This document shows, one piece after another, positions 26,209-35,827 of a stretch of 64,000 nucleotides of DNA. A program made the translations under genes and the position numbers. Numbering within the stretch: position 1 is the first letter of the stretch; each line of letters begins with the position of its first letter. Below the pieces are notes generated by a model. That model saw only the letters and a list, made by a program, of their open reading frames with translations. It searched no databases and was not told where the DNA came from. Origin of the DNA: Treponema sp. (GTDB lineage Bacteria > Spirochaetota > Spirochaetia > Treponematales > Treponemataceae); NCBI GenBank assembly GCA_016290995.1, contig JAEEVR010000001.1:1-64000 (forward strand). The letters run 5' to 3'.

Positions 26209-27720
26209 TTACTGCGCGCGAATGCTCGTGTTTCTTACCACGACGTCGTGGGCGCCGCCTTCGCGGAGACTTGCGGGGCTTACCAAAGTAAGCTTGGCTT
26301 TTTCCTGCAACTCAGGGATTGAAACCGCTCCGCAGTTGCACATTGTGTGGATGATTTTGCTTGTGGTGATTTGAACGTTGTCGTGCAAGCTTCCTGCGTA
26401 GGGAACGTAAGAGTCGACGCCTTCTTCAAAGGCCATCTTTTTGGCGCCGCCCAAATCGTAGCGCTGCCAGTTGCGGGCGCGGTTTGATCCTTCGCCCCAG
26501 TATTCCTTTACGTAGTTTCCGTTTACGATAAGCTTGTTTGTAGGAGATTCGTCAAAGCGGGCGAAGTAGCGGCCAAGCATTACAAAGTCCGCGCCCATCG
26601 CGAGCGCCAAGGTTATGTGGTTGTCGTGAACGATTCCGCCGTCCGAGCAAATCGGAACGTAGATTCCCGTTTCTTTGTAGTATTCGTCGCGGGCTTTGGC
26701 AACCTCAATTGTAGCGGTGGCTTGGCCGCGGCCGATGCCTTTTTGTTCGCGGGTGATGCAGATTGAGCCGCCGCCGATTCCGATTTTAACAAAGTCAGCG
26801 CCCGCTTCGGCCAGGAACCTAAAGCCTTCGGCGTCGACAACGTTTCCGGCTCCGACCTTTACGTCCTTGCCGAAATTTTCGTGGATGTCCTTAAGCGCGC
26901 GGCGCTGCCATTCGGTAAAGCCTTCCGACGAGTCCAAGCACAAAACGTCCGCTCCGGCCTTTAGCAAAAGGGGAACGCGCTCCATGTAGTCGCGGGTGTT
27001 GATTCCGGCGCCGACGATGTAGCGCTTTTTGTCGTCCAAAAGTTCCAGCGGGTGCTCTTCGTGGCTTGCGTAGTCCTTGCGGAAAACCAAGTATTGCAAG
27101 TTGCCGTTTTTGTCTACGATCGGAAGCTGGTTGATTTTGCGTTCCCAAATAAGGTCGTTGGCTTCGTCAAGCGTGATGTCGCTTTGGCCTGTTACCAAGT
27201 CCTTGAGGGGAGTCATGTACTTGCTTACGGGATCGCTGGGGTTGCAGCGGCTCATTCTAAAGTCGCGCTCGGTGATGATTCCCATCAATTTTCCGTTGTG
27301 CTCGCCATTCTCCGTTACGGCGACGGTGGAGTGTCCAGTCTGCTCGATTTTGTCGCAAAGTTCCTGCAAGGTCTGGTCGGGGCGGATGTTGGTGTCGGAA
27401 GAAACAAAGCCGGCCTTGTACATTTTTACGTGGGCGATCATCGCGGCTTGGTCGGCGATTGTCTGCGAGCCGTAGATAAAGCTGATTCCGCCTTCTTTTG
27501 CAAGGGCGATGGCCATTTTGTCGTTTGAAACCGACTGCATTACCGCGCTGACCATCGGAATGTTCATGTAAAGCGCCGACTTTTCGCCTGCCTTTTTGTT
27601 GTAGCGGACAATCGGAGTTCTTAGCGAAACGTTTGCAGGAATGCAGTCCGCCGATGTGTAGCCCGGAATCAATAGATACTCGTCGAATGTGTGGGACGGT
27701 TCCTCAAAAAAATACGCCAT
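26209..27720 (-). CDS. guaB: IMP dehydrogenase
   Basis: A 503-residue enzyme oxidising IMP to XMP in guanine nucleotide synthesis. A TIM-barrel is split by two CBS domains (~95-215: [40 protein letters not shown]). The active site is [23 protein letters not shown] (quoted in parts: [12 protein letters not shown] with Cys ~320, then KGIGRGQAT), with [19 protein letters not shown] for the phosphate. The G-G-G-S and I-T-R-E forms differ from the common GPGSICTTR, placing it in a variant group of the family. AAGGAGG lies before the ATG. A promoter sits at 27795-27767. Upstream is a structured non-coding stretch. Confidence 0.95.
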   Translation of the reverse strand: MAYFFEEPSHTFDEYLLIPGYTSADCIPANVSLRTPIVRYNKKAGEKSALYMNIPMVSAVMQSVSNDKMAIALAKEGGISFIYGSQTIADQAAMIAHVKMYKAGFVSSDTNIRPDQTLQELCDKIEQTGHSTVAVTENGEHNGKLMGIITERDFRMSRCNPSDPVSKYMTPLKDLVTGQSDITLDEANDLIWERKINQLPIVDKNGNLQYLVFRKDYASHEEHPLELLDDKKRYIVGAGINTRDYMERVPLLLKAGADVLCLDSSEGFTEWQRRALKDIHENFGKDVKVGAGNVVDAEGFRFLAEAGADFVKIGIGGGSICITREQKGIGRGQATATIEVAKARDEYYKETGIYVPICSDGGIVHDNHITLALAMGADFVMLGRYFARFDESPTNKLIVNGNYVKEYWGEGSNRARNWQRYDLGGAKKMAFEEGVDSYVPYAGSLHDNVQITTSKIIHTMCNCGAVSIPELQEKAKLTLVSPASLREGGAHDVVVRNTSIRAQ

Positions 27721-27766
27721 AAATTTCCTCCTTATGCGTCGTGTCGTTCATCTAAAAAATTGAACA

Positions 27767-27795
27767 ATAATAGCGCGCTTTTTAAAATTTGTCTA
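27767..27795 (-). promoter_or_regulatory. guaB promoter
   Basis: Minus strand TAGACA (27795-27790), 17 bp, TATTAT (27772-27767), giving a ~40-nt leader with the AAGGAGG ribosome site. Confidence 0.55.
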
Positions 27796-27886
27796 GAGAG
27801 GGTCGAGCGCCAGGCCCGCAAGCGAAGCGCCGCGGAAATCCCCTCGAAACAACGATTTTGGGCTCGCTTGCAAAGGTACGAGGGGC

Positions 27887-27966
27887 AAAAAACAAGCGGC
27901 GGCTGTAAAGGAGATAAATCAGCCGCCGCCCTGGAGGTTTTTCATTATGTTTTGTTGCTTGCCTGT
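27887..27966 (-). ncRNA. Candidate small RNA with terminator hairpin and anti-SD motifs
   Basis: The 372-bp gap between the metallopeptidase and guaB holds no convincing gene. On the minus strand a TATATT box (27978-27973) is followed by ~80 nt ending in a perfect 10-bp GC-rich stem (27929-27920 with 27905-27896; GCGGCGGCTG/CAGCCGCCGC), a 14-nt loop and TTGTTTTTT, a good Rho-independent terminator. The loop contains UCUCCUUU and the 5' part ACCUCC, both complementary to Shine-Dalgarno sequences. A nine-codon reading frame (MKNLQGGG, stop) runs into the stem, so a leader-peptide reading is possible too. Further towards guaB a CCCCTCG/CGAGGGG pairing adds structure. No good -35 box; the call is tentative. 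Confidence 0.35.
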
Positions 27967-28092
27967 AACTGTAATATAAGCAAACGGGCGAAAAAAAAGT
28001 TACAAAAAAACGAAAAAAAAGTCTGGGCGCCGGCTTTGTCAACCGCGCTTGGGCTGTCAACCGCCGCCGGGCGTTTTTGGCCTGCCAGCCAA

Positions 28093-29931
28093 TCACTTTA
28101 CGTAAATTGTGATCGTGTCTCTAAAAAATTCGCTTTTAGGCTGCAAGGAAAACTCGATTGTCACGCTGTCGGACGTGGCCTCTCCAAGATTAAAAAGCAT
28201 GCTGCCGTAGGGGCCGATTTGGGCGGCTCCTTTGCCTCCCTTGAACTTAAGCGGGCCAAGGTAGGCTGTTGTCGGCGTGTTGTCTTTCCAGTCACCCTTT
28301 TTATACAAGTTGGCGTCTGGCAGCTGGTCAAACGGAATGCTTTGGTTTGTAATGTTCTCGGCATACTTGCTCAAGTCGCACCATCCGTAAAAAGGTTCCC
28401 ACAAGTTTATGGCTGTGACAGGGTAAAGGTAAGTGTGTTCCCCGCTCGCGTCGCTGTAGGCGCAAGTGTAGTTGGCGTTTTCTGGGTATGTCACGCCGTC
28501 CTGGTTAAAGCCCGCGTTGTTTTGCCTTTCCATAAGGTCGCCGGCCTTTTCCTGCAAGAGCGAGGTTATTGTGTAGCCTTTTCCGCTTGCGGCCTTTACG
28601 GCTGCTAAAATGGAGTCAAAGTCAACATAGGCGTTGGTCGCGATTTCCTTTATGAACTTGGGGCCGCCGAATTTTCTTACCAGCCAGGCGCCAAGATGGA
28701 AGGTTGCGGCGTATGTCGCCGACGTTTGGCCTGTAAGGCCGCAGCTCCATTCGTTGTTGTAGTTGGCGGGGGGAAGGCGCGCCTTTGGCGTGTTGCCCAG
28801 CTTGTCGTTAACGTCGCTGTCGCTTATGCCAAAGTAGGCTTGCATCATGTCCTCGCACATCATGGCCAAAAGCTCTCCGTACCAGTAAGTCCATTCCTTT
28901 TTGTGAATAATCGTCTTTTGGTTGTATGAGATTGTATGCGAGAATTCGTGCTGGGCGGTGGAGTAGGCTTCCAACGGGGCGTTTAAGGTTGTTTGGCTGT
29001 CCATGTATACAAAGCGGCCCTCGTTGCTTCCTTCTACGCCGTGGAAATTGTCTCCGTGGTAGACAAAGCCGTACACTTTGCCGACGGTCAGCATGTCGTA
29101 AAGCATTATGTTTATTTTTAATCCGGTTTTTGAGGCCGTGGACATGGGGCCGTACACGCTGTAGTCCTCGTTGTATATTTTGTCGGAAGGCTGGCCGTAA
29201 AGGTGGCTTGTAAGGCCGTAGCCGTTTATGAAATTTGTTCCAAGATTTTGGGCGGCTGTCGTAAAGGCGGTTGTGTCCGGCGTGTAGTATTGGTCATCGA
29301 CGTCAACCCAAACGTTGTAGTTGGCTTCCGACACAAGCAGCTTGAATGTCCTTTGGGTAAAATTCGACAGTGTCTCTGGATTGAGCGTCCAAAAAGTTTC
29401 CGGTTCGCCTACCGCGTAGTTTATAACCGCGTTTTGCGCTCCAGGGTCGAGGCTCTTTGAAATCAGCCTTTGAGCCTTCGCTTTTTTTACGTTGTCCATC
29501 GAAAGCTTCCAAATCTTTGCGTGGGGGTCGTTCTCTAGGTCTGTCTCAAAGCCCGAGACAATGGCGGCTTCGATTTCCTTTTCTTCCGCTTGGAGGGAGA
29601 GCGCGCTTTTTTGAACGCTTGCGGAAACGCCTGTGGTTATTTTAGCCAAGCGCGAGTATATGGAATCCATGGCCGTGTTTGAAATGTTTGAGCGCGCCAT
29701 GTAGATTGTCTTTCCAGCCGCGCCTCTTAAAAGCAGCTTTTTTGTCGTGGGCGAAATAGTTATCGCGCCGTCAGAATCGTTCGCTATTTGCGTTTGCGTC
29801 ATTCCGCTGGCGGGATAAAAACCTGTTGGAATGGTTACGCCGCTTGAGCCGCTTGAGCAGGAGGCTAGGGCTAGAATCGCGCAAAGGGGCAGGGCTAAGA
29901 ATGAGCGTTTGATTTGTCCAAAAATGTCCAT
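28093..29931 (-). CDS. Secreted metallopeptidase-like lipoprotein (M30/hyicolysin-like)
   Basis: A 612-residue lipoprotein: signal peptide with lipobox LASC (Cys ~25) and a Ser/Gly-rich start of the mature protein. A zinc-peptidase motif HEFSH at ~328 is followed by ELLAMMCEDMM (candidate third ligand Glu), as in gluzincin-type families; the surroundings resemble peptidase M30 proteins common in treponemes. The C-terminal ~120 residues look beta-rich and may bind substrate. No ribosome site stronger than AGGAG near the ATG (GAGGAG upstream on this strand). It lies 23 bp from a small secreted protein gene. Substrate unknown. Confidence 0.75.
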   Translation of the reverse strand: MDIFGQIKRSFLALPLCAILALASCSSGSSGVTIPTGFYPASGMTQTQIANDSDGAITISPTTKKLLLRGAAGKTIYMARSNISNTAMDSIYSRLAKITTGVSASVQKSALSLQAEEKEIEAAIVSGFETDLENDPHAKIWKLSMDNVKKAKAQRLISKSLDPGAQNAVINYAVGEPETFWTLNPETLSNFTQRTFKLLVSEANYNVWVDVDDQYYTPDTTAFTTAAQNLGTNFINGYGLTSHLYGQPSDKIYNEDYSVYGPMSTASKTGLKINIMLYDMLTVGKVYGFVYHGDNFHGVEGSNEGRFVYMDSQTTLNAPLEAYSTAQHEFSHTISYNQKTIIHKKEWTYWYGELLAMMCEDMMQAYFGISDSDVNDKLGNTPKARLPPANYNNEWSCGLTGQTSATYAATFHLGAWLVRKFGGPKFIKEIATNAYVDFDSILAAVKAASGKGYTITSLLQEKAGDLMERQNNAGFNQDGVTYPENANYTCAYSDASGEHTYLYPVTAINLWEPFYGWCDLSKYAENITNQSIPFDQLPDANLYKKGDWKDNTPTTAYLGPLKFKGGKGAAQIGPYGSMLFNLGEATSDSVTIEFSLQPKSEFFRDTITIYVK

Positions 29932-29954
29932 TCTAAAAAACTCCTCTTGCCAAT

Positions 29955-30269
29955 CTATTTCTTTTTCCAGTTTTTCACGCGCAAAACGCTAGCGTTCGGC
30001 ATTTCAAGCGGAGCGGGGTCGTCCAAAAGCGTTCCTTCGACAATCACCGCGTTTCCATGAAGCTTGCCTAATTTTTCTTGTTCGTCTTTTGTCGCGTCAA
30101 GGTAGTAGAGCGTTCCGTCCTGGGCCTTTAGTCCAAGGCGGGCGAATGGGGCGTTTCCGTAATACTCCAAAACGCCAGCCGCTTGAGTCTTTTTGTTATT
30201 TTTTGCCATTCCAAAAATGGCCGGTAAGCAGAGCGCGATGTAGGCAAAAAATAAAATTTTCGCTTTCAT
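29955..30269 (-). CDS. Small secreted protein of unknown function
   Basis: A 104-residue protein with signal peptide (MKAKILFFAYIALCLPAIFG) and a compact ~80-residue mature part: GVLEYYGNAPFARLGLKAQDGTLYYLDATKDEQEKL, GNAVIVEGTLLDD, LRVKNWKKK. The strand order (start with an effect statement, G-x-Y/L-x-L strand, V-x-V-x-G-x-L strand) is reminiscent of small periplasmic OB-fold proteins, but no family was identified. AAGGACGGA precedes the ATG. It is probably co-transcribed with the metallopeptidase lipoprotein downstream. Confidence 0.7.
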   Translation of the reverse strand: MKAKILFFAYIALCLPAIFGMAKNNKKTQAAGVLEYYGNAPFARLGLKAQDGTLYYLDATKDEQEKLGKLHGNAVIVEGTLLDDPAPLEMPNASVLRVKNWKKK

Positions 30270-30383
30270 GGGTTCCGTCCTTTATATCATAGAATCTAAC
30301 ATAAAAACTCCAATTTGTCCATTGAAAAATAAAAACGCCCGCCAACTGCCGCCCGCCAAACGCAGTCCGCCAGCCGTCCGCGA

Positions 30384-30413
30384 TTGAACAAGGGCCGCCT
30401 TTTATGGTAGAAT
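30384..30413 (+). promoter_or_regulatory. argS promoter (leaderless type)
   Basis: TTGAAC (30384-30389), 18 bp, TAGAAT (30408-30413), then 8 nt to the ATG at 30422; no ribosome site in the gap. Confidence 0.6.
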
Positions 30414-30421
30414 AGCCAATT

Positions 30422-32272
30422 ATGGCAGACATTAAAGAACAAATCCGCGCGGCTGTTTGCGCCGCCTTAAATCAATTCAAGCAAGAAAAAAATATCGACG
30501 CTCCCGCCGTGGAAGCGGCCTCTTTGACTTTGGAAAATCCGCCGGACCCAAAAATGGGCGACGTCGGCATCCCGCTTTTCGCCTTCGCAAAAACCTTCCG
30601 CATGGGCCCGCCGCAAATTTCGGCCGGCGTCGCTCAAATCCTTAATGGAGCGGAAGAAATCGGCGGCGTAAAAGTTGCCGATCTTGGCGAAATCTTGAAC
30701 CTTGGCCCTTACATCAACTTTAAGCTCAACAAGGGAAATGAAACATATTCCATCCTTAAAAAAATCGCGGACCAAAAAAACGATTACGGCTCGATTGGCT
30801 CCGACGGAAAAAAGCCGATGGAAGGCCGCCGCGTAATGGTGGAATTTTCTTCCCCAAACACAAACAAGCCCCTGCACCTTGGACACGTGCGCAACGACGC
30901 GCTTGGCGAAAGCGTTAGCCGCATTTTGAAGAAGGCTGGAGCCGACGTTTACAAAGTCAATATCATAAACAACCGCGGCGTCCACATTTGCAAAAGCATG
31001 CTGGCATACCAACTGTTCCACCAAGAAAAAGGCGACACGCCCGAATCTTTGGGAATCAAGGGCGACCACTTTGTCGGAAACTGCTACGTTGAATTTGACA
31101 AGTACCTAAAGGGCGAAAAGGACAAGCCCGAGACCGCGCACCCAGAAGCCGCGCAAAAGGCGGAAGAAATGCTCGTTCAGTGGGAGGCCGGAGACAAGGA
31201 CGTCCGCGCGCTTTGGCAGACGATGAACGATTGGACTTTGAACGGCGTTCAGGAAACTTACAAGCGCACCGGCGTTTCGTTTGACAAATTGTATTTTGAA
31301 AGCGACACATACCTTAAGGGAAAGGACGAGATTCAGCGCGGACTTGACATGGGAATATTTTTCAAGGCCGCCGACGGTTCCACCCGCGTTGACGTAACCG
31401 AAGCCGTTGGAAAAGGAAAGGACGGAGAGGACCACGAAAAAGTTTTGCTCCGCTCCGACGGAACGTCAGTCTACATCACGCAGGACATCGGAACGGCGAT
31501 CAGCCGCCACAAAGACTGGCCCTTCAACCAAATGGTTTACGTTGTCGCAAGCGAGCAGAACTTTCACTTTAAAGTCTTGTTCTACATTTTGAAAAAGCTC
31601 GGTTTTGACTGGGCGCAAAAACTTTTCCACCTAAGCTACGGACTTGTAAACCTTCCAAGCGGAAGAATGAAAAGCCGCGAGGGAACGGTAGTCGACGCGG
31701 ACGATTTGCTTGACAGCCTGCACGCCGACGCTCTCAAAGAAATAAAGGAGAAGGGCCGCGACAAGGAATTGGACGACCCGGACGCGGTCGCCGAAAAAGT
31801 CGCGCTCGCCGCCGTTCACTACTACATGCTGCAAGCGACACCGATTAAGGACATGCTCTTTAATCCTCAAGAGTCTCTTTCGTTCAACGGAAACACAGGC
31901 CCTTACTTGCAATACATGGGCGCGCGCATTTCTTCGATCTTGGCAAAAGCAAAAGAAAGCGGCGTTCTTCCCGACTCAAGCGAGGCGGCTTGCGCTCTTT
32001 TGACTAGCGGCGACGAATGGGAGCTTGTAAAGCAATTGGGCTCTTTCCCGGACATCGTTTCAAAAGCCGCCGCCAATTTGGATCCAAGCCTTGTGGCCGC
32101 TTTCTTGTACGACACGGCCAAGCTTTTCAGCAAGTTCTACCAAAATTGTTCAATCATCAACGCCGAGTCAAAAGAGCTTGCGGCCGCGCGCCTTTTCTTG
32201 GCGCAGTCAACGCTTGACGTAATGAAAGAAGCGATGGACTTGGTTTTGGTTCCCTTCTTGGAAAAAATGTAA
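30422..32272 (+). CDS. argS: Arginyl-tRNA synthetase
   Basis: A 616-residue class I synthetase. The Arg-tRNA-specific N-terminal domain (~1-110) is followed by the HIGH-type motif PNTNKPLHLGHVRND at ~151, a connective segment with QMVYVVASEQNFHFKVLFYILKKLG, and a KMSKS-equivalent SGRMKSREGTVVDADDL at ~415. The helical anticodon domain contains NTGPYLQYMGARISSIL and ends with the DALRBD-like YQNCSIINAES. Length and order fit the family. There is no ribosome site before the ATG; the -10 box is 8 nt away, so the transcript should be leaderless. The oligopeptide-binding lipoprotein gene follows after 13 nt. Confidence 0.97.
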   Translation: MADIKEQIRAAVCAALNQFKQEKNIDAPAVEAASLTLENPPDPKMGDVGIPLFAFAKTFRMGPPQISAGVAQILNGAEEIGGVKVADLGEILNLGPYINFKLNKGNETYSILKKIADQKNDYGSIGSDGKKPMEGRRVMVEFSSPNTNKPLHLGHVRNDALGESVSRILKKAGADVYKVNIINNRGVHICKSMLAYQLFHQEKGDTPESLGIKGDHFVGNCYVEFDKYLKGEKDKPETAHPEAAQKAEEMLVQWEAGDKDVRALWQTMNDWTLNGVQETYKRTGVSFDKLYFESDTYLKGKDEIQRGLDMGIFFKAADGSTRVDVTEAVGKGKDGEDHEKVLLRSDGTSVYITQDIGTAISRHKDWPFNQMVYVVASEQNFHFKVLFYILKKLGFDWAQKLFHLSYGLVNLPSGRMKSREGTVVDADDLLDSLHADALKEIKEKGRDKELDDPDAVAEKVALAAVHYYMLQATPIKDMLFNPQESLSFNGNTGPYLQYMGARISSILAKAKESGVLPDSSEAACALLTSGDEWELVKQLGSFPDIVSKAAANLDPSLVAAFLYDTAKLFSKFYQNCSIINAESKELAAARLFLAQSTLDVMKEAMDLVLVPFLEKM

Positions 32273-32285
32273 TCGGGGGCGAACG

Positions 32286-34157
32286 TTGTCGCAAGCGGAA
32301 AATCGTCGCGCAAAAAACAAAAATCGGTTCCTGACTAAAACTGCCGCCGCCGCCTTGGGCGCGGTCGTTTGCGCCGCGGCGCTTTGCGCCTGCCAAAAAG
32401 TTCCCGAGATGACGCTGGAAGAAATCGCCGAGGCCAAGGAAAAATCTTCGCGCGAATTTTTTACCGCGACTCAATCAAAGCCGTACAAGGACCAAGGCTT
32501 TGTCCCCGGCCAAGTCGGCGGCGTTTGGAACGACGTTTGCATGTCAGACCCCAAAACCTTTAACATTCTTGTGGCCGAGCGCGACGCGCAGAGCGCCGGC
32601 ATTATGGGCCAAACTTCCGACTGGCTTTTTGACTACGACTACGAAAAGCGCGAATGGATTCCCCGCTGCGCGTCTTTTGTTATAGAAACCGACCAGGCGC
32701 GCGACACGCTAACGGTTCACGTGACTTTGCGCGACGACCTTTACTGGTCCTTCATCAATTCCGACAAAAAAATTCCCGTCACAAGCGACGACATCGTTTG
32801 GTGGTACGACGAGGTTTCGGGAGACGAGCGCTTTCAAAGCTCGGCGTATTCCGGCCAGTTTGTGACTATGGCCAACGGAGAAAGCCGCCGCATAAAGGCC
32901 GTTAAAATCGACGAAAAGAATTTTGACTTTGTCTTTCCCCGCATTGTCGCCGACCCGCTTCTTGCCACAAACGATTCTTTTAAGCCCGCGTGGATTTACA
33001 AAAAGGCCAAAGAGGAAGGCGGCGTTGAGGGCGTGAAAAATCTTTTTGGCATTGACTCGGACGTTCAGACGATTCCGTCTATGGGAATGTGGTTCATCGA
33101 AAGTTATTCGCCGGGCCAACGGCTGGTCTTTGCCCGCAACAAGGATTATTGGCAAAAAGACTCCGAAGGACAGGCGATTCCATACGCCAAAAAAATGATA
33201 ATGCAAATCGTGGGCGACCAAAACACTTCATACCTTTTGTTCACTCAAGGGAAGTTGGAAACCTATTCTCCCACGCCCGAAAATCTTGACGACGTGATTC
33301 GCGGGCAGGGGAACGACTACACAGTCTTTAACGCCGACGGAAGTCTTGGCGCGCAATTGTGGTCCTTTAACCAAAATCCAAAAAACAAGCGCGAGCCCTT
33401 TTACGATTGGTTTTGCAAAAAAGAATTCCGCCAGGCGATGAGCCGCCTCCTTAACCGCGACCGAATCATCGCGCAAACTTACCGCGGCTTGGCTTATCCC
33501 AAGTACGACTTTTTCCCTGACGGAAATCCTTTTTACAATCCCGACATCCAGCTTGAATACAAATTTGACTTGGCCAAAGCCGAGGCATTGTTAAACAAAA
33601 TCGGCTTTAAGCGCGGCGCCGACGGAACGATGCTTGACGAAAAAAATCGGCCGGTGGAATTTGACCTTGCGATCGCAAGCACGGCCAACACTTCAAACGA
33701 CATCGCGCAAATCATAAGCGACGAGGCAAAAAAGCTTGGCATTAAGGTGAACGTTCGCCAAACCGATTTCCAAAAAATGGTTGAGTCCTTGACGGCCACT
33801 TTTGACTGGCAGTCGATAATCATAGGATTGGGCGCCAACCTCTTTCCTTCGCAGGGAAGCAACGTGTGGCCGTCAAGCGGCAACTTGCACTTGTGGCACC
33901 CCTACCAGCAAAAGCCCGCCACCGATTGGGAAGCGCGCTGCGACTTTTTGTACAACGAAGGAAGCTACACCGCCGACAAGCTTGCCGCCCAAAAAATATG
34001 GGACGAATACCAGCGCCTGATTTTGGAAGAGTGCCCGATAATTTACCTTGTCCGCCCGGCAAGCTTTTACGCAATCCGCAACCGCTGGAACCTTTCAAAC
34101 TTTTACTACGACAATTTGAACGGAGCCAAGACCGAGTGGGTGTGGCTTTCTGAGTAG
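32286..34157 (+). CDS. Oligopeptide-binding lipoprotein (SBP family 5)
   Basis: A 623-residue extracellular solute-binding protein for an Opp/Dpp-type importer. A TTG start is proposed (GGGGGCG upstream), then a Lys/Arg-rich start and a signal peptide ending in lipobox ALCAC (Cys ~38). The family 5 layout is seen: DPKTFNILVAERDAQSAG, LRDDLYWSFINSD..VTSDDIVWWYDEV, FPRIVADPLL, IESYSPGQRLVFARNKDYW, and FDLAKAEALLNKIGFKRGADGTM. It lies directly after argS and far from a transporter core; the Opp-like operon at 3110-7273 lacks a binding protein and is the natural candidate partner, but this is inference. Confidence 0.88.
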   Translation: MSQAENRRAKNKNRFLTKTAAAALGAVVCAAALCACQKVPEMTLEEIAEAKEKSSREFFTATQSKPYKDQGFVPGQVGGVWNDVCMSDPKTFNILVAERDAQSAGIMGQTSDWLFDYDYEKREWIPRCASFVIETDQARDTLTVHVTLRDDLYWSFINSDKKIPVTSDDIVWWYDEVSGDERFQSSAYSGQFVTMANGESRRIKAVKIDEKNFDFVFPRIVADPLLATNDSFKPAWIYKKAKEEGGVEGVKNLFGIDSDVQTIPSMGMWFIESYSPGQRLVFARNKDYWQKDSEGQAIPYAKKMIMQIVGDQNTSYLLFTQGKLETYSPTPENLDDVIRGQGNDYTVFNADGSLGAQLWSFNQNPKNKREPFYDWFCKKEFRQAMSRLLNRDRIIAQTYRGLAYPKYDFFPDGNPFYNPDIQLEYKFDLAKAEALLNKIGFKRGADGTMLDEKNRPVEFDLAIASTANTSNDIAQIISDEAKKLGIKVNVRQTDFQKMVESLTATFDWQSIIIGLGANLFPSQGSNVWPSSGNLHLWHPYQQKPATDWEARCDFLYNEGSYTADKLAAQKIWDEYQRLILEECPIIYLVRPASFYAIRNRWNLSNFYYDNLNGAKTEWVWLSE

Positions 34158-34176
34158 CGGGAAGGCCGCGTTCCGC

Positions 34177-34205
34177 TTGCAGATTTGCTAAAAAAGCGCT
34201 AGAAT
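34177..34205 (+). promoter_or_regulatory. ackA promoter
   Basis: TTGCAG (34177-34182), 17 bp, TAGAAT (34200-34205); leader about 35-40 nt with a GAGGG ribosome site. A second TATATT-like box at ~34226 is an alternative. Confidence 0.45.
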
Positions 34206-34244
34206 ATTTCCACTCATTTTTACTATATTATATCGAGGGAACTT

Positions 34245-35588
34245 ATGGTAATTCTTACATTGAACTGCGGATCTTCTTCCGCCAAGTATCAGGTTTACGA
34301 TTGGGACAAAAAAGAGGTTATGGCTAACGGCGTGGTTGAGCGCATCGGAATCGAGGGCAGCTGCATCACCCACAAGGCCAAGGGAAAGAAGACCGAAATC
34401 ACAAGCCCGTGCCCCACGCACAAAGAGGCGATTGAGCTTATCATAAAAGAAATCACAGACCCCGAAGTCGGCGTCATCAAATCTATGGACGAAATCGGAG
34501 CCGTTGGCCACCGAGTTTTGCACGGCGGCGAAAAGTTCACAAAGAGCGTTTTGATCACGCCCGAAGTTTTGGACGGCTTCCGCGAGGTCGTCGACCTTGG
34601 CCCCTTGCACATGCCCGCCAACATCATGGGTATCGAGGCCGCTCAAAAGGTTATGCCCAACGTTCCCCACTCGGCGATCATGGACACAGCCTGGCACCAG
34701 ACAATGCCCGAAGAAACTTTCCAATACGCCATCCCCCGCGAATGGTATGAAAAATACGCCGCGCGCCGCTACGGCTTTCACGGAACAAGCTTCTTGTACA
34801 CAGCCAAGCGCGCCGCCGTTCTTTTGGGAAAAGACCCCAAGGACACAAACCTTATCATTTGCCACATCGGAAACGGCTCTTCTATGTGCGCGGTGAAGAA
34901 CGGCGTTTGCTACGACACGACGATGGGAATCACTCCGCTTGAGGGCCTTGTGATGGGAACAAGGAGCGGCGACCTTGACCCCGCGCTTCCCTTCTACATC
35001 ATGCGCAAAACAGGAATGAGCGCCGACGAGATGGACAAGGCTTTGAACAAAAAGTGCGGCTGCCTTGGAATCACAGGAAAGTATTCCGACCGCCGCGACA
35101 TCGAAATCGACGCCGCCAAGGGCGACAAGCTTTGCCAGCTTAGCATCGAGATGGAAGCCTTGCGCATCAAAAAATACATCGGCGCCTTTATGGCCGAGCT
35201 TGGACACGTTGACGCGATTGTTTGGACAGCCGGCGTAGGCGAGCGCGGACCGATCACCCGCATGAAGGCTTGCAGCGGCTTGGAAAACTACGGAATCAAA
35301 ATCGACGCCCAGCGAAACGAATGGTCGTTCACAGGCAACGCCGAGACTTACATTCACGCCGACGATTCAAAGACAAAGATTTTTGTAATTCCCACCGACG
35401 AAGAGCTTGTAATGACAGAAGACGCCTACGCCTTGATGAAGGGCACCTACGACGTTCACACCAACTTTAAGTACAGCTTCCAGGATCCTTCATACGTCAA
35501 CAAGGCCCGCGAGGAAGGCCTCAAGGGCGACTTGGTCAAGCGGCCAAACATCGCCAAGGTTTTGGCGAGAGATATTATGGGGAAGTAA
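34245..35588 (+). CDS. ackA: Acetate kinase
   Basis: A 447-residue ASKHA-fold kinase that makes ATP and acetate from acetyl phosphate in fermentation. Hallmarks: [18 protein letters not shown] at the start, [67 protein letters not shown] and [11 protein letters not shown]. It is slightly longer than most (about 400), with an extra C-terminal tail ([19 protein letters not shown]). No phosphotransacetylase gene is adjacent. A REP-like hairpin and a terminator follow the stop codon. Confidence 0.97.
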   Translation: MVILTLNCGSSSAKYQVYDWDKKEVMANGVVERIGIEGSCITHKAKGKKTEITSPCPTHKEAIELIIKEITDPEVGVIKSMDEIGAVGHRVLHGGEKFTKSVLITPEVLDGFREVVDLGPLHMPANIMGIEAAQKVMPNVPHSAIMDTAWHQTMPEETFQYAIPREWYEKYAARRYGFHGTSFLYTAKRAAVLLGKDPKDTNLIICHIGNGSSMCAVKNGVCYDTTMGITPLEGLVMGTRSGDLDPALPFYIMRKTGMSADEMDKALNKKCGCLGITGKYSDRRDIEIDAAKGDKLCQLSIEMEALRIKKYIGAFMAELGHVDAIVWTAGVGERGPITRMKACSGLENYGIKIDAQRNEWSFTGNAETYIHADDSKTKIFVIPTDEELVMTEDAYALMKGTYDVHTNFKYSFQDPSYVNKAREEGLKGDLVKRPNIAKVLARDIMGK

Positions 35589-35596
35589 AGGATGTC

Positions 35597-35619
35597 ATTC
35601 CCGCGCTTGACGCGGGAAT
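35597..35619. repeat. REP-like palindrome
   Basis: ATTCCCGCG, loop CTTGA, CGCGGGAAT: a 9-bp perfect stem of the kind dispersed in many bacterial genomes as REP/TCATTCC elements. Only one copy seen in this window. Confidence 0.6.
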
Positions 35620-35632
35620 CCTTCGCACAGAA

Positions 35633-35668
35633 AGCGCCGCCTGATGGGTGGCTCTTTTATTTTGTTTT
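35633..35668 (+). terminator. ackA terminator
   Basis: GCCGCC (35636-35641), loop TGATG, GGTGGC (35647-35652), then CTTTTATTTTGTTTT: a 6-bp stem with one G-T pair and a T-rich tail. Confidence 0.6.
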
Positions 35669-35786
35669 AAGATGCCAGACGAAAAAGCGGAACTTGTGGT
35701 AGGATGAGGAATTAGTTGAGGGCCTATGAATTTTATGCGGCGATTTTTGCCGTATAAGAGGATTATGACGGACACGGCGAAGAATT

Positions 35787-35813
35787 GTTATGCTGACACC
35801 CGCACTGGGGTGC
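35787..35813 (+). repeat. Cassette junction, left copy (GTTATGC + conserved 20-mer)
   Basis: GTTATGC at 35787-35793 is the recombination core type of an integron site, followed by TGACACCCGCACTGGGGTGC. The same arrangement recurs at 36590-36616 with only four changes. The two copies bracket an AT-rich gene plus a full attC site. No partner R'' core (GCATAAC) lies in the 100 bp to the left, so this may be an attI-like or truncated site. Confidence 0.6.
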
Positions 35814-35827
35814 TTTTGGAGAAAAAT

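Noticed and set aside
27691..28608. Long plus-strand open frame across the guaB-metallopeptidase gap
   Set aside because: It is antisense to the metallopeptidase and guaB ends, has no ribosome site and a composition typical of a shadow frame.
34188..35357. 389-codon minus-strand frame opposite acetate kinase
   Set aside because: Shadow of ackA codon bias; no ribosome site or recognisable protein.
35733..35756. TTATGCGGC / GCCGTATAA hairpin considered as the left half of an attC or attI
   Set aside because: It lacks the GCATAAC core at the right distance and the bulged bases; its role is unclear.
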